Shown: positions 27,862 to 36,525 of the stretch, piece after piece | Layout: each line of letters starts with the position of its first letter | How positions within the stretch are numbered: position 1 is the stretch's first letter | Source: Erythrobacter sp. AP23 | GTDB taxonomy: Bacteria; Pseudomonadota; Alphaproteobacteria; Sphingomonadales; Sphingomonadaceae | Length of the DNA stretch: 64,000 nt | Direction: 5' to 3' | NCBI RefSeq assembly: GCF_001542855.1 | Contig: NZ_LNBY01000012.1 | Location: 186,001 to 250,000, forward strand | Position numbers and translations under genes: made by a program | Notes under the pieces: generated by a model | Seen by the model: the letters and a program-made list of their open reading frames with translations, nothing else | Told to the model about the DNA's origin: nothing | The model's database searches: none

Positions 27862-28591
27862 CGGGCATGCGCTCCCATCCGCCACGAGTGAGTCGTTCAA
27901 GCGGCCGGTAGCGGACCTTGTATCGCATCCGCTCGGCCCCTTCGACCCAGTATCCAAGGTAGACGTATGGCAGCCCACGATCGGCAGCACGGCGGATGTG
28001 GTCGAGGATGATGTAGTTCCCAAGCCCGGCGCGATCCCCATGCTCAGGGTCGTAGAAGCTGTAGATCATCGACAGCCCGTCACCCTGGTAGTCCGTAAGG
28101 CACGCCCCCACCAGACGCCCCGGTTCGAAGCCGGTGCCCGGCTCCCGATATTCGATCACATAGCTCGTAACGCTGGTGTGTTCCACCATATCCGCAAAGT
28201 CGGTTTCTTCCATCTGCGTCATGCCGCCGCCGGGGTGGCGCGCAGAGAGATATTTCTGCAGAAGCTCGAACTGTTCGGAGGTGGCCCAGGGACGGCATTC
28301 GGTGGCGATCAGGTCGTCATTCGACTTGAGCGTGCGCTTCTGGCTCGACGAGGCCTGGAATTCATTCGCCACCACGCGGACCGACACGCAGGCCTGGCAA
28401 TCGAGGCAGGACGGGCGATAGGCGACCGTCTGGCTGCGGCGGAACCCGATCCGGCCGAGCGCCTCGTTCAGTTCGTCGGCATTCTCGCCGCGCAGTTCGG
28501 TAAACACCTTCCGCTCGCTCTTGCCCGGCAGGTACGGACACGGCGCGGGGCTGGTCACGAAAAAGCGGGGGAAGCGAATTGGTGCGGTCAC
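27749..28591 (-). CDS. bpt: Aspartate/glutamate leucyltransferase
   Basis: Bpt attaches leucine to N-terminal Asp or Glu of proteins, feeding them to ClpS/ClpAP. The 280-residue protein has the N-terminal ATE domain with the cysteine motif [12 protein letters not shown] (about 62-73) and the C-terminal ATE domain ([24 protein letters not shown]). The start is a GTG at 28591, matching the family N-terminus ([13 protein letters not shown]). Its 3-prime end contains the start of tamA. A CtrA-like site lies 73 bases upstream. Confidence 0.93.
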   Translation of the reverse strand: MTAPIRFPRFFVTSPAPCPYLPGKSERKVFTELRGENADELNEALGRIGFRRSQTVAYRPSCLDCQACVSVRVVANEFQASSSQKRTLKSNDDLIATECRPWATSEQFELLQKYLSARHPGGGMTQMEETDFADMVEHTSVTSYVIEYREPGTGFEPGRLVGACLTDYQGDGLSMIYSFYDPEHGDRAGLGNYIILDHIRRAADRGLPYVYLGYWVEGAERMRYKVRYRPLERLTRGGWERMPDAEQRRLIAAATAPRAKRRDEALPSKDGLAAEYKIAD

Positions 28592-28663
28592 GGTGGCCTG
28601 CGTCCTCTCGGGGCTTGGGAATTCCCTGTCTGATAGACATACAATGCCAGAGCGGGTCCCGCG

Positions 28664-28679
28664 TTAAAACCCTCTTAAC
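28664..28679 (+). promoter_or_regulatory. CtrA-type site TTAA-N7-TTAAC
   Basis: TTAA (28664-28667), seven bases, then TTAAC (28675-28679) matches the full CtrA consensus of alphaproteobacteria. It lies between ilvA and bpt, just upstream of the bpt-tamA-tamB start. Binding is inferred from the motif alone. Confidence 0.5.
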
Positions 28680-28761
28680 CACGAAATATGCAACCCATCC
28701 GTCGAACGACGCGGATTGGTGGAAACTCGACGGCTTGAAGGGGCTGCGGCGGCAATCCGGT

Positions 28762-30012
28762 TCAGGCCAGCTCGGCCAGTTCCACGCTATAACCCTTGGC
28801 ACGCAGCGCTTCCACCAGCCGGTCGATCTGTTCGCCTCCGCGCGCTTCGCATTCAATCTCCGCCGTCAGCCCCTTGGCAGGCAGCGTCGTGAAGATCCGC
28901 TGGTGGTAGATCTCGATGATATTGACATCATGCGTATTGAACTCGCGCATCACCTTGAACAGCGCGCCGGGCCGATCCTGCAACACGATCCGGAGCCGCG
29001 CGAGACGGCCCGAGCGCGCGAGATCGCGCAGCAGGACGTTGGCCAGCAGGCGGGTGTCGATATTACCACCGCACAGGACAAGGCCGACGGTCTTGCCGGC
29101 GAATCTCTCCGGATTCGAAAGCACCGCGGCAAGGCCGGCAGCCCCCGCGCCTTCGACCACGGTCTTTTCGATTTGCAACAGTAACGATACCGCGTGCTCG
29201 AGCTTTGCCTCCTTGACCAACAGAACCTGGTCGACAAGTTCGGCAATTATCTGGCGGGTGAACTCGCCGGGGGCCTTCACTGCAATGCCTTCCGCCAGCG
29301 TATCGCCTCCGCAGGGGCGATCATCGCCGGTAACGGCAGAATACATCGAGGGATAGAGTTCGGCCTGTACGCCGACCAACTCGATTGATGGGTTCAGCGC
29401 CTTGGCGACCGTCGCCATGCCGCTCATCAGCCCGCCGCCACCGATGGGCACGACGAGGCAGTCAAAATCGTCCTTCTCCTCGAGCATTTCCAGCGCGACC
29501 GTACCCTGCCCGGCCGCCACCAGCGGTTCGTCGAACGGGTGGACGAAAGTGAGGCCGCGCTCGTCCTCCAATTGGCGGGCGTGGGCATAGGCCTCGTCGA
29601 AGGTTTCGCCGAACAGTTCGACATTGCCGCCGACGCTTTCGGTCTGCATCACTTTCACGCTGGGCGTGGTCCGCGGCATGACGATGGTCACCGGCACGTC
29701 GAGCCGGCGCCCGTGATAGCTCAGACCCTGGCTATGGTTGCCGGCCGATGCGGCGATGACGCCGCGCGCCTTCTGCTCCTCGTTCAGATGCAACAGGGCG
29801 TTGAGCGCACCGCGTTCCTTGTAGGCAGCGGTGAACTGGTGGTTTTCGAACTTGAGCCAGATATCCGCCCCGGCAATCTCCGACAGCGTCTGCGAGCGCA
29901 GCATCGGCGTCTTGACCACCGCGCCTTCGATACGTGCGGCGGCAGCGCGCACATCGTCGAGGGTCAGGAGCTCGGTCGCCTTGGCGGCACGCACGGGAGA
30001 TGCTTGGGTCAT
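28762..30012 (-). CDS. ilvA: Threonine ammonia-lyase
   Basis: This PLP enzyme deaminates threonine (and serine) to 2-oxobutyrate for isoleucine synthesis. The 416 residues carry the PLP lysine in FTAAYKERGAL (Lys65), SAGNHSQG, the phosphate loop GGGGLMSG and, from about residue 335, a single ACT domain (LQDRPGALFKVMREF). So it is the shorter form with one ACT domain, likely allosteric. It is divergent from the amidohydrolase. Confidence 0.93.
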   Translation of the reverse strand: MTQASPVRAAKATELLTLDDVRAAAARIEGAVVKTPMLRSQTLSEIAGADIWLKFENHQFTAAYKERGALNALLHLNEEQKARGVIAASAGNHSQGLSYHGRRLDVPVTIVMPRTTPSVKVMQTESVGGNVELFGETFDEAYAHARQLEDERGLTFVHPFDEPLVAAGQGTVALEMLEEKDDFDCLVVPIGGGGLMSGMATVAKALNPSIELVGVQAELYPSMYSAVTGDDRPCGGDTLAEGIAVKAPGEFTRQIIAELVDQVLLVKEAKLEHAVSLLLQIEKTVVEGAGAAGLAAVLSNPERFAGKTVGLVLCGGNIDTRLLANVLLRDLARSGRLARLRIVLQDRPGALFKVMREFNTHDVNIIEIYHQRIFTTLPAKGLTAEIECEARGGEQIDRLVEALRAKGYSVELAELA

Positions 30013-30121
30013 GCTCCGCCCCTACGGCGCGCTGGCGCGGGGCGCAATCGCCGAAAGGGTTTGCCTCGCTCAAGCTATGCCTTATCGCGCACGGACGAAA
30101 CACGGACGGGGACCGCCTGAA

Positions 30122-31771
30122 ATGAAGTTCAAATTCCTTGCCACTGCCCTCGCCCTCGCGCTGGCCGCACCGGCTCAGGCCGATGTGCTGATCGACAATG
30201 TAGAGGGTATGACGATCGGCGAGGACGGCAAGGTCGAACGCTTCACCGCGCTGGTGATCGACGATGACGGCAAGGTCGCGCAGATCGTAAAGTCGGGCGA
30301 AGACAAGCCGCAGACCGACTATCGCGAGGATGGCAAGGGCGCGGTGATGATTCCCGGCCTGATCGATGCCCATGCGCATGTGATGGGGATCGGCATCGGC
30401 GCGCTGACGCTCGACTTGTCGGATACCACTTCGCTCGACGAGGCGCTCGACAAGATCCGCCGTTTCGCGGCCGAGAACGAGGCGCGCCCGTGGATCCTGG
30501 GACGCGGCTGGAACCAGGAAAAATGGGGCCTTGGCCGTTTCCCGACAGCCGAAGAGCTCGACAGCGCCGTAGCCGACCGTCCAGTCTATCTCGAGCGGGT
30601 CGACGGGCATGCCGGCTGGGCCAACACTCTCGCCATGCGAGCGGCCGGCATTACCGAAGCCAGCGAGAGCCCCTCCGGCGGTCGGATCGAGCGCATGCTC
30701 GGCTCACGGCAACCCTCCGGCGTATTCGTCGATGCCGCCGAGCAATTGATGCGGGCCGCGATCCCGGCACCGCGTCCCAACGAGCGCGATCTCGCCTTTG
30801 CCGAGGCACAGAAGGTGCTCCACCGCCACGGCATCACCGCAGTGGCCGACATGGGGACGACGATCGAGGATTGGCAGGCCTTCCGTCGCGCGGGAGACAA
30901 GGGCGCGCTGACGCTCAGGATCATGTCCTACGCCGCTGGTCCCGACCAGATGGAACTGATCGCGGGCGCCCGGCCCTCGCCCTGGCTTTACGACGACAAG
31001 CTGCGGATGAACGGTGTGAAGCTCTACCTCGACGGCGCACTCGGCAGCCGCGGGGCCTGGCTCAAGCAGCCCTATGCCGATGATCCGGGCAATACCGGCC
31101 TGCCGCTGACCAGCCCGGCCAAGCTGCGCAATATTCTCGTGCGCGCGGCACAGGGCAATTTCCAGCCCGCGATCCATGCCATCGGAACCGCAGCCAATGA
31201 GGACGCGCTCAACGCAATTGGCGAGATCGCCGAAAGCTTTCCCGGCGATCGCCGCTGGCGGATCGAGCACGTCCAGATCGTCGATCCGGTGGACCTCCCG
31301 AAGCTGGGCCAGAACGGCATCATCGCATCGATGCAGCCGGTTCACCAGACCAGCGATCGAACGATGGCCGAAGCGCGGCTCGGTCCCGACCGGCTAGAAG
31401 GCGCCTATGCGTGGAACACGATCCTCCAGCTTGGCGGGCGGCTGGCCTTTGGTTCGGACGCTCCGGTGGAATCGCCCGATCCTTTCGCCGGCCTTGCCGC
31501 CGCCACCACACGCATGGACGCCAATGGCGAGCCTTTCGGCGGCTGGCGCCCACAAGAGCGGGTCAACCGCGAACAGGCGCTGGCGGGTTTCACGAGCGAG
31601 GCCGCCTATGCCGGATTTGCCGAAGGCCGCTTTGGCCGGCTGCTGCCGGGCGAGCGTGCCGACTTCGTGCTGATCGATCGCGACCCCCTGCTTGCGACAC
31701 CCAGCGAATTGCGCGCAACCAAGGTGCTCGAAACCTGGGTCGGCGGACGCAAGGTCTATGATGCCGACTGA
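30122..31771 (+). CDS. Exported amidohydrolase, YtcJ-like (Amidohydro_3)
   Basis: The 549-residue metal-dependent hydrolase has a signal peptide (cleavage after APAQA, residue 20). The first metal pair is in PGLIDAHAHVMG (His84, His86). GNFQPAIHAIGTAAN, RIEHVQIVD and FGSDAPVESPDPF are the YtcJ-family landmarks. Substrates in this family are largely unknown; N-substituted amides or dipeptide-like compounds are plausible. Its last 16 bases overlap the end of tatC on the other strand. Confidence 0.9.
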   Translation: MKFKFLATALALALAAPAQADVLIDNVEGMTIGEDGKVERFTALVIDDDGKVAQIVKSGEDKPQTDYREDGKGAVMIPGLIDAHAHVMGIGIGALTLDLSDTTSLDEALDKIRRFAAENEARPWILGRGWNQEKWGLGRFPTAEELDSAVADRPVYLERVDGHAGWANTLAMRAAGITEASESPSGGRIERMLGSRQPSGVFVDAAEQLMRAAIPAPRPNERDLAFAEAQKVLHRHGITAVADMGTTIEDWQAFRRAGDKGALTLRIMSYAAGPDQMELIAGARPSPWLYDDKLRMNGVKLYLDGALGSRGAWLKQPYADDPGNTGLPLTSPAKLRNILVRAAQGNFQPAIHAIGTAANEDALNAIGEIAESFPGDRRWRIEHVQIVDPVDLPKLGQNGIIASMQPVHQTSDRTMAEARLGPDRLEGAYAWNTILQLGGRLAFGSDAPVESPDPFAGLAAATTRMDANGEPFGGWRPQERVNREQALAGFTSEAAYAGFAEGRFGRLLPGERADFVLIDRDPLLATPSELRATKVLETWVGGRKVYDAD

Positions 31772-32550
31772 GGTTCCTCCGGCTTTTCGACATCCGCTTT
31801 GCGCCGCTTCTCGGTCAGCCGCATCAGAAAAAGCGATCCCTCGAATAGCAGCAGCAATGGGATCGCGAGCAGGAGTTGCGACCCCGGATCGGGCGGCGTG
31901 ATGATTGCCGCGAGCGCCACCACCGCCACTATCACATAGCGCCGCGCCGAAACGAGCTGGTCGCGTGTGACGATCCCCGCACGGTGCAGCAACAGCAAGA
32001 GGACCGGCAGCAGGAAGCTCATCCCGAATGCGAGAATGAACTGCATTACGAGGCCGAGATACTCGTTCGCCGTCGGCAGCGCCTGTATTTCGAGCCCGCC
32101 CGCGGTGCCTTCGAAACCGAGGAACCAGCGGAATGCGGTCGGCATGACGATGTAATAGGCCAGCGCGGCGCCCATGGTGAAGAGAATCGGCGTCGCCAGC
32201 AGGAAGGGCAGGAAAGCCTTCTTCTCCTTCGCGTAGAGCCCGGGTGCGACGAAAGCCCAGAGCTGGTTCGCGATGATCGGGAAGCTGAGACAGAAGCCCG
32301 CGAACAGCGCCACTTTCAGCTCGACGAAGAAAACCTCGTAGAGCTTGGTGAAGATCAGCTGGCCTTCCCCGTCGGCAAAGGAATTCTTGAGCGGCTGGAT
32401 CAGGAAGCCGAGGATCGGATCGGCGAAATAGAGGCAGATGCCGAAGGCGATCGCCAATGCCAGCACGCAGCGCACCAGCCGCGCGCGCAATTCGATCAGG
32501 TGGTCGAGCAGCGGGGCCTGGCTCTCGTCGATATCCTTTATGACGGCCAT
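31756..32550 (-). CDS. tatC: Twin-arginine translocase subunit TatC
   Basis: TatC recognises twin-arginine signal peptides. The 264-residue protein begins with DHLIELRARLVRCVLAL and has six membrane helices. Further landmarks are FSFP-like FCLSFPIIANQLWAFVAPGLY and FGMSFLLPVLLLLL; a basic/acidic tail follows. It ends the argS-to-tatC operon and follows tatB by one base. CopA in this window carries a Tat signal, a likely client. Confidence 0.97.
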   Translation of the reverse strand: MAVIKDIDESQAPLLDHLIELRARLVRCVLALAIAFGICLYFADPILGFLIQPLKNSFADGEGQLIFTKLYEVFFVELKVALFAGFCLSFPIIANQLWAFVAPGLYAKEKKAFLPFLLATPILFTMGAALAYYIVMPTAFRWFLGFEGTAGGLEIQALPTANEYLGLVMQFILAFGMSFLLPVLLLLLHRAGIVTRDQLVSARRYVIVAVVALAAIITPPDPGSQLLLAIPLLLLFEGSLFLMRLTEKRRKADVEKPEEPQSAS

Positions 32551-32551
32551 G

Positions 32552-32986
32552 TCAGCGACCTTTGCCTGCTGGCGGCGGATCGAGCGGGAGCGGCGGCTCG
32601 TCCGTATGCTCGGGCGCCTTCACCGGTGCCGCGCGCTTGATCGCAGCCTCTGCCGCCGCATCGGCATCCGGTACTTCATTGGCCGAAGCCAGTGGCTCCA
32701 TCTCGCCGGGTATGAGGTTTTCCGGCGCCCCGCCCTCGGGCGTCGAGCCCTCGGGGTATTTGGCCATGATTTCCTTATTCCGCTTGGCCCACTTTTCTTC
32801 CATTTCCTCGATTTCGGCCTGGCGGACGACCTCGTCGAGACCCGCACGGAAATGCCCCGACATGCGGCGCAGCTTGCCGATCCAGCGGCCTGCAGTGCGC
32901 AGCGCCTTGGGCATGTCCTTGGGGCCGATCACGAGGATCGCCACGATGACGATCACCAGCAATTCGCTGGCGCCGATATCGAACAT
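32552..32986 (-). CDS. tatB: Twin-arginine translocase subunit TatB
   Basis: The 144-residue protein has the TatB N-terminus MFDIGASELLVIVIVAILVIGPKD with the hinge GPKDMP, then an amphipathic helix and a long acidic/proline-rich tail. It forms the receptor with TatC. It lies between tatA and tatC with close spacing. Confidence 0.95.
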   Translation of the reverse strand: MFDIGASELLVIVIVAILVIGPKDMPKALRTAGRWIGKLRRMSGHFRAGLDEVVRQAEIEEMEEKWAKRNKEIMAKYPEGSTPEGGAPENLIPGEMEPLASANEVPDADAAAEAAIKRAAPVKAPEHTDEPPLPLDPPPAGKGR

Positions 32987-33010
32987 GGCCTGCCTCGCTT
33001 TCTAGCGAAA

Positions 33011-33241
33011 TTACTTGGTGTCGGTGGTCTGCTTGACCTGGTCTGGGGTCAGCCCTTCATCCGCGGGCTTGGCTTCGTGGCCGATTTGTTTGGCGGGCGC
33101 CTCGTCTTCGTCGTTCATGCCCTGCTTGAAGCTTTTGATTCCCTTGCCGAAATCACCCATCATTTCGGAAATCCTCCCGCGCCCGAAGAGGACGAGGATA
33201 ACGATGGCGATGATGGCGATCTGCCAGACACTAAGACCCAT
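33011..33241 (-). CDS. tatA: Twin-arginine translocase subunit TatA
   Basis: The 76-residue pore-forming subunit shows [20 protein letters not shown], the FGRGRI hinge and an amphipathic helix ([15 protein letters not shown]), then an acidic tail. The ATG at 33241 gives the canonical short periplasmic N-terminus; a start 14 codons upstream would not. Confidence 0.95.
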   Translation of the reverse strand: MGLSVWQIAIIAIVILVLFGRGRISEMMGDFGKGIKSFKQGMNDEDEAPAKQIGHEAKPADEGLTPDQVKQTTDTK

Positions 33242-33302
33242 GGGACCTACTCTTTCGAATTGCTTGGCAACGAATATAGGCATTGCCGCGGCTTAGCGCC
33301 AG

Positions 33303-33917
33303 TCAGGCTTCATCCGAAGTCTCTTCGCGACCCATGCTGTCGCCCGAATCCTCGGGCAAACTGTCGGACATGAGCTCCTCAAAAGCATCCTCGACCGGGT
33401 CGAGCAGGCCCGTCGCGCGCAATTCCGCGATCCCGGGCAGATCGCGGCGGCTCGACAGGCCGAAATGCTCGAGAAATTCGGGCGTCGTCGCATAGATCGT
33501 CGGTCGCCCCGGCACCTCGCGTCGTCCGGCGATCTTAACCCAGCCCGCCTCCATCAATACGTCGAGCGTGCCGCCGCTGGTCTGCACCCCGCGGATCGAT
33601 TCGATCTCCGCACGGCTGACCGGCTCGTGATAGGCGATGATCGCAAGAACCTCGGTCGCGGCTCGGCTCAGGCGGCGGACCTGCTCCTTTTCGCGCCGGA
33701 GCAAGTGCGCAAGATCCGGCGCGGTTTCGAAATGCCAGCGCTTGCCGCGCTCCACGAGGTGGATGCCGCGCTTTTCGTAATCCTCTGCCACACTGCGCAA
33801 GGCCGCGCGCACGTCGCCGACTGCCGCATCTCCGAGGAAACTTGCCAGCGCCTCCGCCGTCATCGGTTCTTCCGCCGCAAACAGCGCGGCTTCGACGGCG
33901 CGGGCGAGTTCGTCCAT
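33303..33917 (-). CDS. scpB: Segregation and condensation protein B
   Basis: ScpB dimerises and bridges ScpA on the SMC complex that condenses chromosomes. The 204-residue protein has two winged-helix domains (VEAALFAAEEPMTAEALA; SRAATEVLAIIAYHEPVSRAEIE), the RGVQTSGGTLDVL segment and an acidic tail. Its ATG overlaps the scpA stop by one base. Confidence 0.96.
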   Translation of the reverse strand: MDELARAVEAALFAAEEPMTAEALASFLGDAAVGDVRAALRSVAEDYEKRGIHLVERGKRWHFETAPDLAHLLRREKEQVRRLSRAATEVLAIIAYHEPVSRAEIESIRGVQTSGGTLDVLMEAGWVKIAGRREVPGRPTIYATTPEFLEHFGLSSRRDLPGIAELRATGLLDPVEDAFEELMSDSLPEDSGDSMGREETSDEA

Positions 33918-34726
33918 CAGCCCGGCATCCTGCGAAGATGGAGGGGGCCGAAAGTATCCTCCTGCTGCAGTTCGGCCTTGCCCAGCCGCGCCAGTTCGAG
34001 CGCGGCAACGAAGCTGGAAGCCAGCGCCGAGCGCTTGAGACGCGGTTCGGCATGGGGCGGAAGGAAATCGCGCAATTCCATCCAGTCCAGCGTCACGCCG
34101 AGCATATTGGACACCCGGTCAAGCGCCGATTCGAGCGTCATCACGGGCCGTTCGCGGACCATGTGGATCGCAGGAGCGGTACGCGCCTTCACCCGCCCAT
34201 ATGCCTCGATCAGCGCAAACTGGTCGCAGCGCCATTTGGTCTTGCGGGCGATTTCAAGACCCTCGGGATCGCCACGCAGGAACACATCGCGCCCGATCCG
34301 GTCGCCGCCCAGCAGCCGTGCCGCGGCATCGCGCATCGCGCCCAGGCGCTGGAGCCGCAATTGCAGCTTGAGTGCCAATTCTTCGGGACTTGGGTCTTCC
34401 TGCTCTTCCTTGGGCAGCAGCAGGGCCGATTTGAGATAGGCGAGCCATGCCGCCATCACGAGATAGTCGGCTGCCAGCTCCAGTTTCAGCGCCCCGGCGC
34501 GGTCGATATAGCCGAGATACTGGTCGACCAGCGCGAGGATCGAGATCGACCGCAAATCGACCTTCTGCCGGCGGGCAAGGTCGAGCAGCAGGTCGAGCGG
34601 GCCTTCCCAACCCTCCAGCTCGAGATAAAGCGCATTCTCGTCGACCGGTGCCTGCGCCGCGATACCATCCCACTCATCCTGCGTTTCAGCGGCGGTCTCG
34701 TTGAAAAAGAGGCCATCGCTGGTCAT
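33917..34726 (-). CDS. scpA: Segregation and condensation protein A
   Basis: ScpA is the kleisin of the SMC-ScpAB complex. The 269-residue protein carries LELEGWEGPLDLLLDLARRQ (about 35-54), the signature of the N-terminal SMC-binding domain, and a middle low-complexity stretch. A C-terminal winged helix follows (RSALASSFVAALELARLGK). The ATG at 34726 overlaps the nagZ stop in ATGA. Confidence 0.96.
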   Translation of the reverse strand: MTSDGLFFNETAAETQDEWDGIAAQAPVDENALYLELEGWEGPLDLLLDLARRQKVDLRSISILALVDQYLGYIDRAGALKLELAADYLVMAAWLAYLKSALLLPKEEQEDPSPEELALKLQLRLQRLGAMRDAAARLLGGDRIGRDVFLRGDPEGLEIARKTKWRCDQFALIEAYGRVKARTAPAIHMVRERPVMTLESALDRVSNMLGVTLDWMELRDFLPPHAEPRLKRSALASSFVAALELARLGKAELQQEDTFGPLHLRRMPG

Positions 34727-35745
34727 GCCGCGCGCTCCTCGGCGATCGCCAGCAGCGCATCGCGCTTGGCAAGCAGTTCGGCGGTGTCGGGCCCGTCCTG
34801 CGGCTGGCGCATTGCAGCATGCACGCGTGCCAGCCGCTCGGTCGTCTTTGCGCGCATCGTCCCGCCACGCTCGGCGATGGCGATCTGGTCCTCCATCTTC
34901 GCCCAGCAATTGAGCACGATGTCGCAGCCTGCCTCCAGCGCGCGGACCGAACGTTCGGGGATCGTGCCATCGAGCGCCTGCATGTCGATATCGTCCGAAA
35001 GGAGCAGTCCGTCGAAACCGATCCTGCCGCGGATGACCTCGCGAATCACCGTTTCCGAAAGCGTCGCCGGATTCTGCGGGTCCCACGCCTCGAACACGAT
35101 ATGCGCGCTCATTCCAAGAGGATGCGCGGACAGCGTTCGAAACGGCTCGATATCGATCTCGAGTTCTTCTTCGCTCGCGATGACATGGGGCAATGCCTTG
35201 TGCGAATCGCATGTCGCACGGCCGTGACCGGGCATATGTTTGAGGCAGCCTACGATACCGGCCCGGCCCATACCGTCGAGAACTGCACGGCCAAGCGCCG
35301 CGACCTGCATGGGATCGCTGCCCAACGCCCGGTCGCCGATGACGTCATCGGTCTCGGCGCGGCGCACGTCGAACGGCGCATGATAGTCGACCGTGATGCC
35401 CATCTCGCCGAGCTCGCGGCCCATCGCCTCGGCATTGACCCGCGCCGCTTCTATCGCCGAGGCCGGCGCGATATCCCACAGCTTGGCGAAAGCTTCGCCC
35501 GCCGGATAGCGCTGCCATTCGGGCGGTTTCATGCGCACGACGCGACCGCCCTCCTGGTCGATCGACACGATCAGGTGATCGCGACCGTGGATCGCGCGCA
35601 GATCGTCGGTCAGCTTGCGCAACTGCTCCTTGTTCTCGCAATTACGCGCGAACAGGATGTAGCCTGCCGGGTCCGCCTCCTTGAAAAAGGCACGTTCATC
35701 GGCGCTCAGTTCGAGACCGGAAATGCCGAAAATGGCTGGCGTCAT
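34723..35745 (-). CDS. nagZ: Beta-N-acetylhexosaminidase NagZ
   Basis: This cytosolic GH3 enzyme removes GlcNAc from anhydromuropeptides in peptidoglycan recycling. The 340 residues show VSIDQEGGRVVRMK, the catalytic loop KHMPGHGRATCDSHKALP with its Asp-His dyad, and the nucleophile region FDGLLLSDDIDMQAL. The ATG at 35745 begins the family N-terminus MTPAIFGISG; a TTG at 35781 would add residues of no family character. In many bacteria NagZ products control beta-lactamase induction; no ampR/ampC is seen here. Confidence 0.95.
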   Translation of the reverse strand: MTPAIFGISGLELSADERAFFKEADPAGYILFARNCENKEQLRKLTDDLRAIHGRDHLIVSIDQEGGRVVRMKPPEWQRYPAGEAFAKLWDIAPASAIEAARVNAEAMGRELGEMGITVDYHAPFDVRRAETDDVIGDRALGSDPMQVAALGRAVLDGMGRAGIVGCLKHMPGHGRATCDSHKALPHVIASEEELEIDIEPFRTLSAHPLGMSAHIVFEAWDPQNPATLSETVIREVIRGRIGFDGLLLSDDIDMQALDGTIPERSVRALEAGCDIVLNCWAKMEDQIAIAERGGTMRAKTTERLARVHAAMRQPQDGPDTAELLAKRDALLAIAEERAA

Positions 35746-35826
35746 GCGCAGCAAACTGGGGTTTTCGCTCGAATCCCGCAAGCTTGCGACCTGCGGGAAG
35801 TGTGGAAATTCGGTCCGGAGACCGCC

Positions 35827-36525
35827 TTATTTGACGAAACAGGCGAGTCCATCGGCCTTGAGCGCTGAGCACAGCCGGTTGGCCGCGGCACGGTCTCCGG
35901 CCAGAGCCTGAAGGCGATAAACGCGGCCGATATCGACCTGCGCCTCGACCACGCGATGCCTCACTCCGTTGAGCGCCTCGGTCTGGCGGATCAGGTTCGA
36001 CCACGCCGCTTCGGCGTCGGCTCGGCGCGGATAGGCGCCGACCTGTACAGCGGTTCCGGCCGGCGGTGCGGTGCGCGTACCCTCGTTGACCGTCGAGGCG
36101 ATCGCAGGCCCGGCGTCGCCAGCTTGGTCGACAGGCGCGCCCGGCGGCTCTGCCAGCCTGCCTTCCCGCGTCTGGCCTTCGCCGACCGCAAAACTGGTGT
36201 CGCCGGTTCCGGCAAATGTCTTGCCACCCGGGTTCTCGGGCCTGGTTTTATATGGTTCGTCCGGCGCGGCGATCACGCTGCCATCGGCTGGGGGTTCATC
36301 CAATGCCTGATTGGAAACGAACCAGATTCCACCAACCACCACAGCGAGCAGCACAAGCGCGAGCACGCCCAGGAGGACCAGTCGCGACGTGTCGAAGCTT
36401 CCTGTTTCTTCCTCGTCCTCGCCCGCCTCGAGCCAGGGCAGGCTTTCGTCATCGGCCAGGTCGAGCTGGTCTTCGCCCTGCAAATCGCCATCCCTATCGT
36501 AAGGCGTCGACGCCACCATGCTCAC
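35827..36525 (-). CDS. SPOR-domain membrane protein
   Basis: The 232-residue protein has an acidic cytosolic N-terminus and one membrane helix (about 48-70). A Pro/Gly/Glu-rich periplasmic linker leads to a C-terminal SPOR domain (about 155-232: [20 protein letters not shown] to [10 protein letters not shown]), which binds denuded septal glycan. It is a likely divisome accessory factor. The GTG start overlaps the argS stop in GTGA; an ATG two codons later is possible. Confidence 0.9.
   Translation of the reverse strand: MSMVASTPYDRDGDLQGEDQLDLADDESLPWLEAGEDEEETGSFDTSRLVLLGVLALVLLAVVVGGIWFVSNQALDEPPADGSVIAAPDEPYKTRPENPGGKTFAGTGDTSFAVGEGQTREGRLAEPPGAPVDQAGDAGPAIASTVNEGTRTAPPAGTAVQVGAYPRRADAEAAWSNLIRQTEALNGVRHRVVEAQVDIGRVYRLQALAGDRAAANRLCSALKADGLACFVK

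Noticed and set aside
27862..28041. Upstream extension of tamA
   Set aside because: It lies deep inside bpt in another frame and encodes Pro/Ser/Arg-rich shadow sequence.
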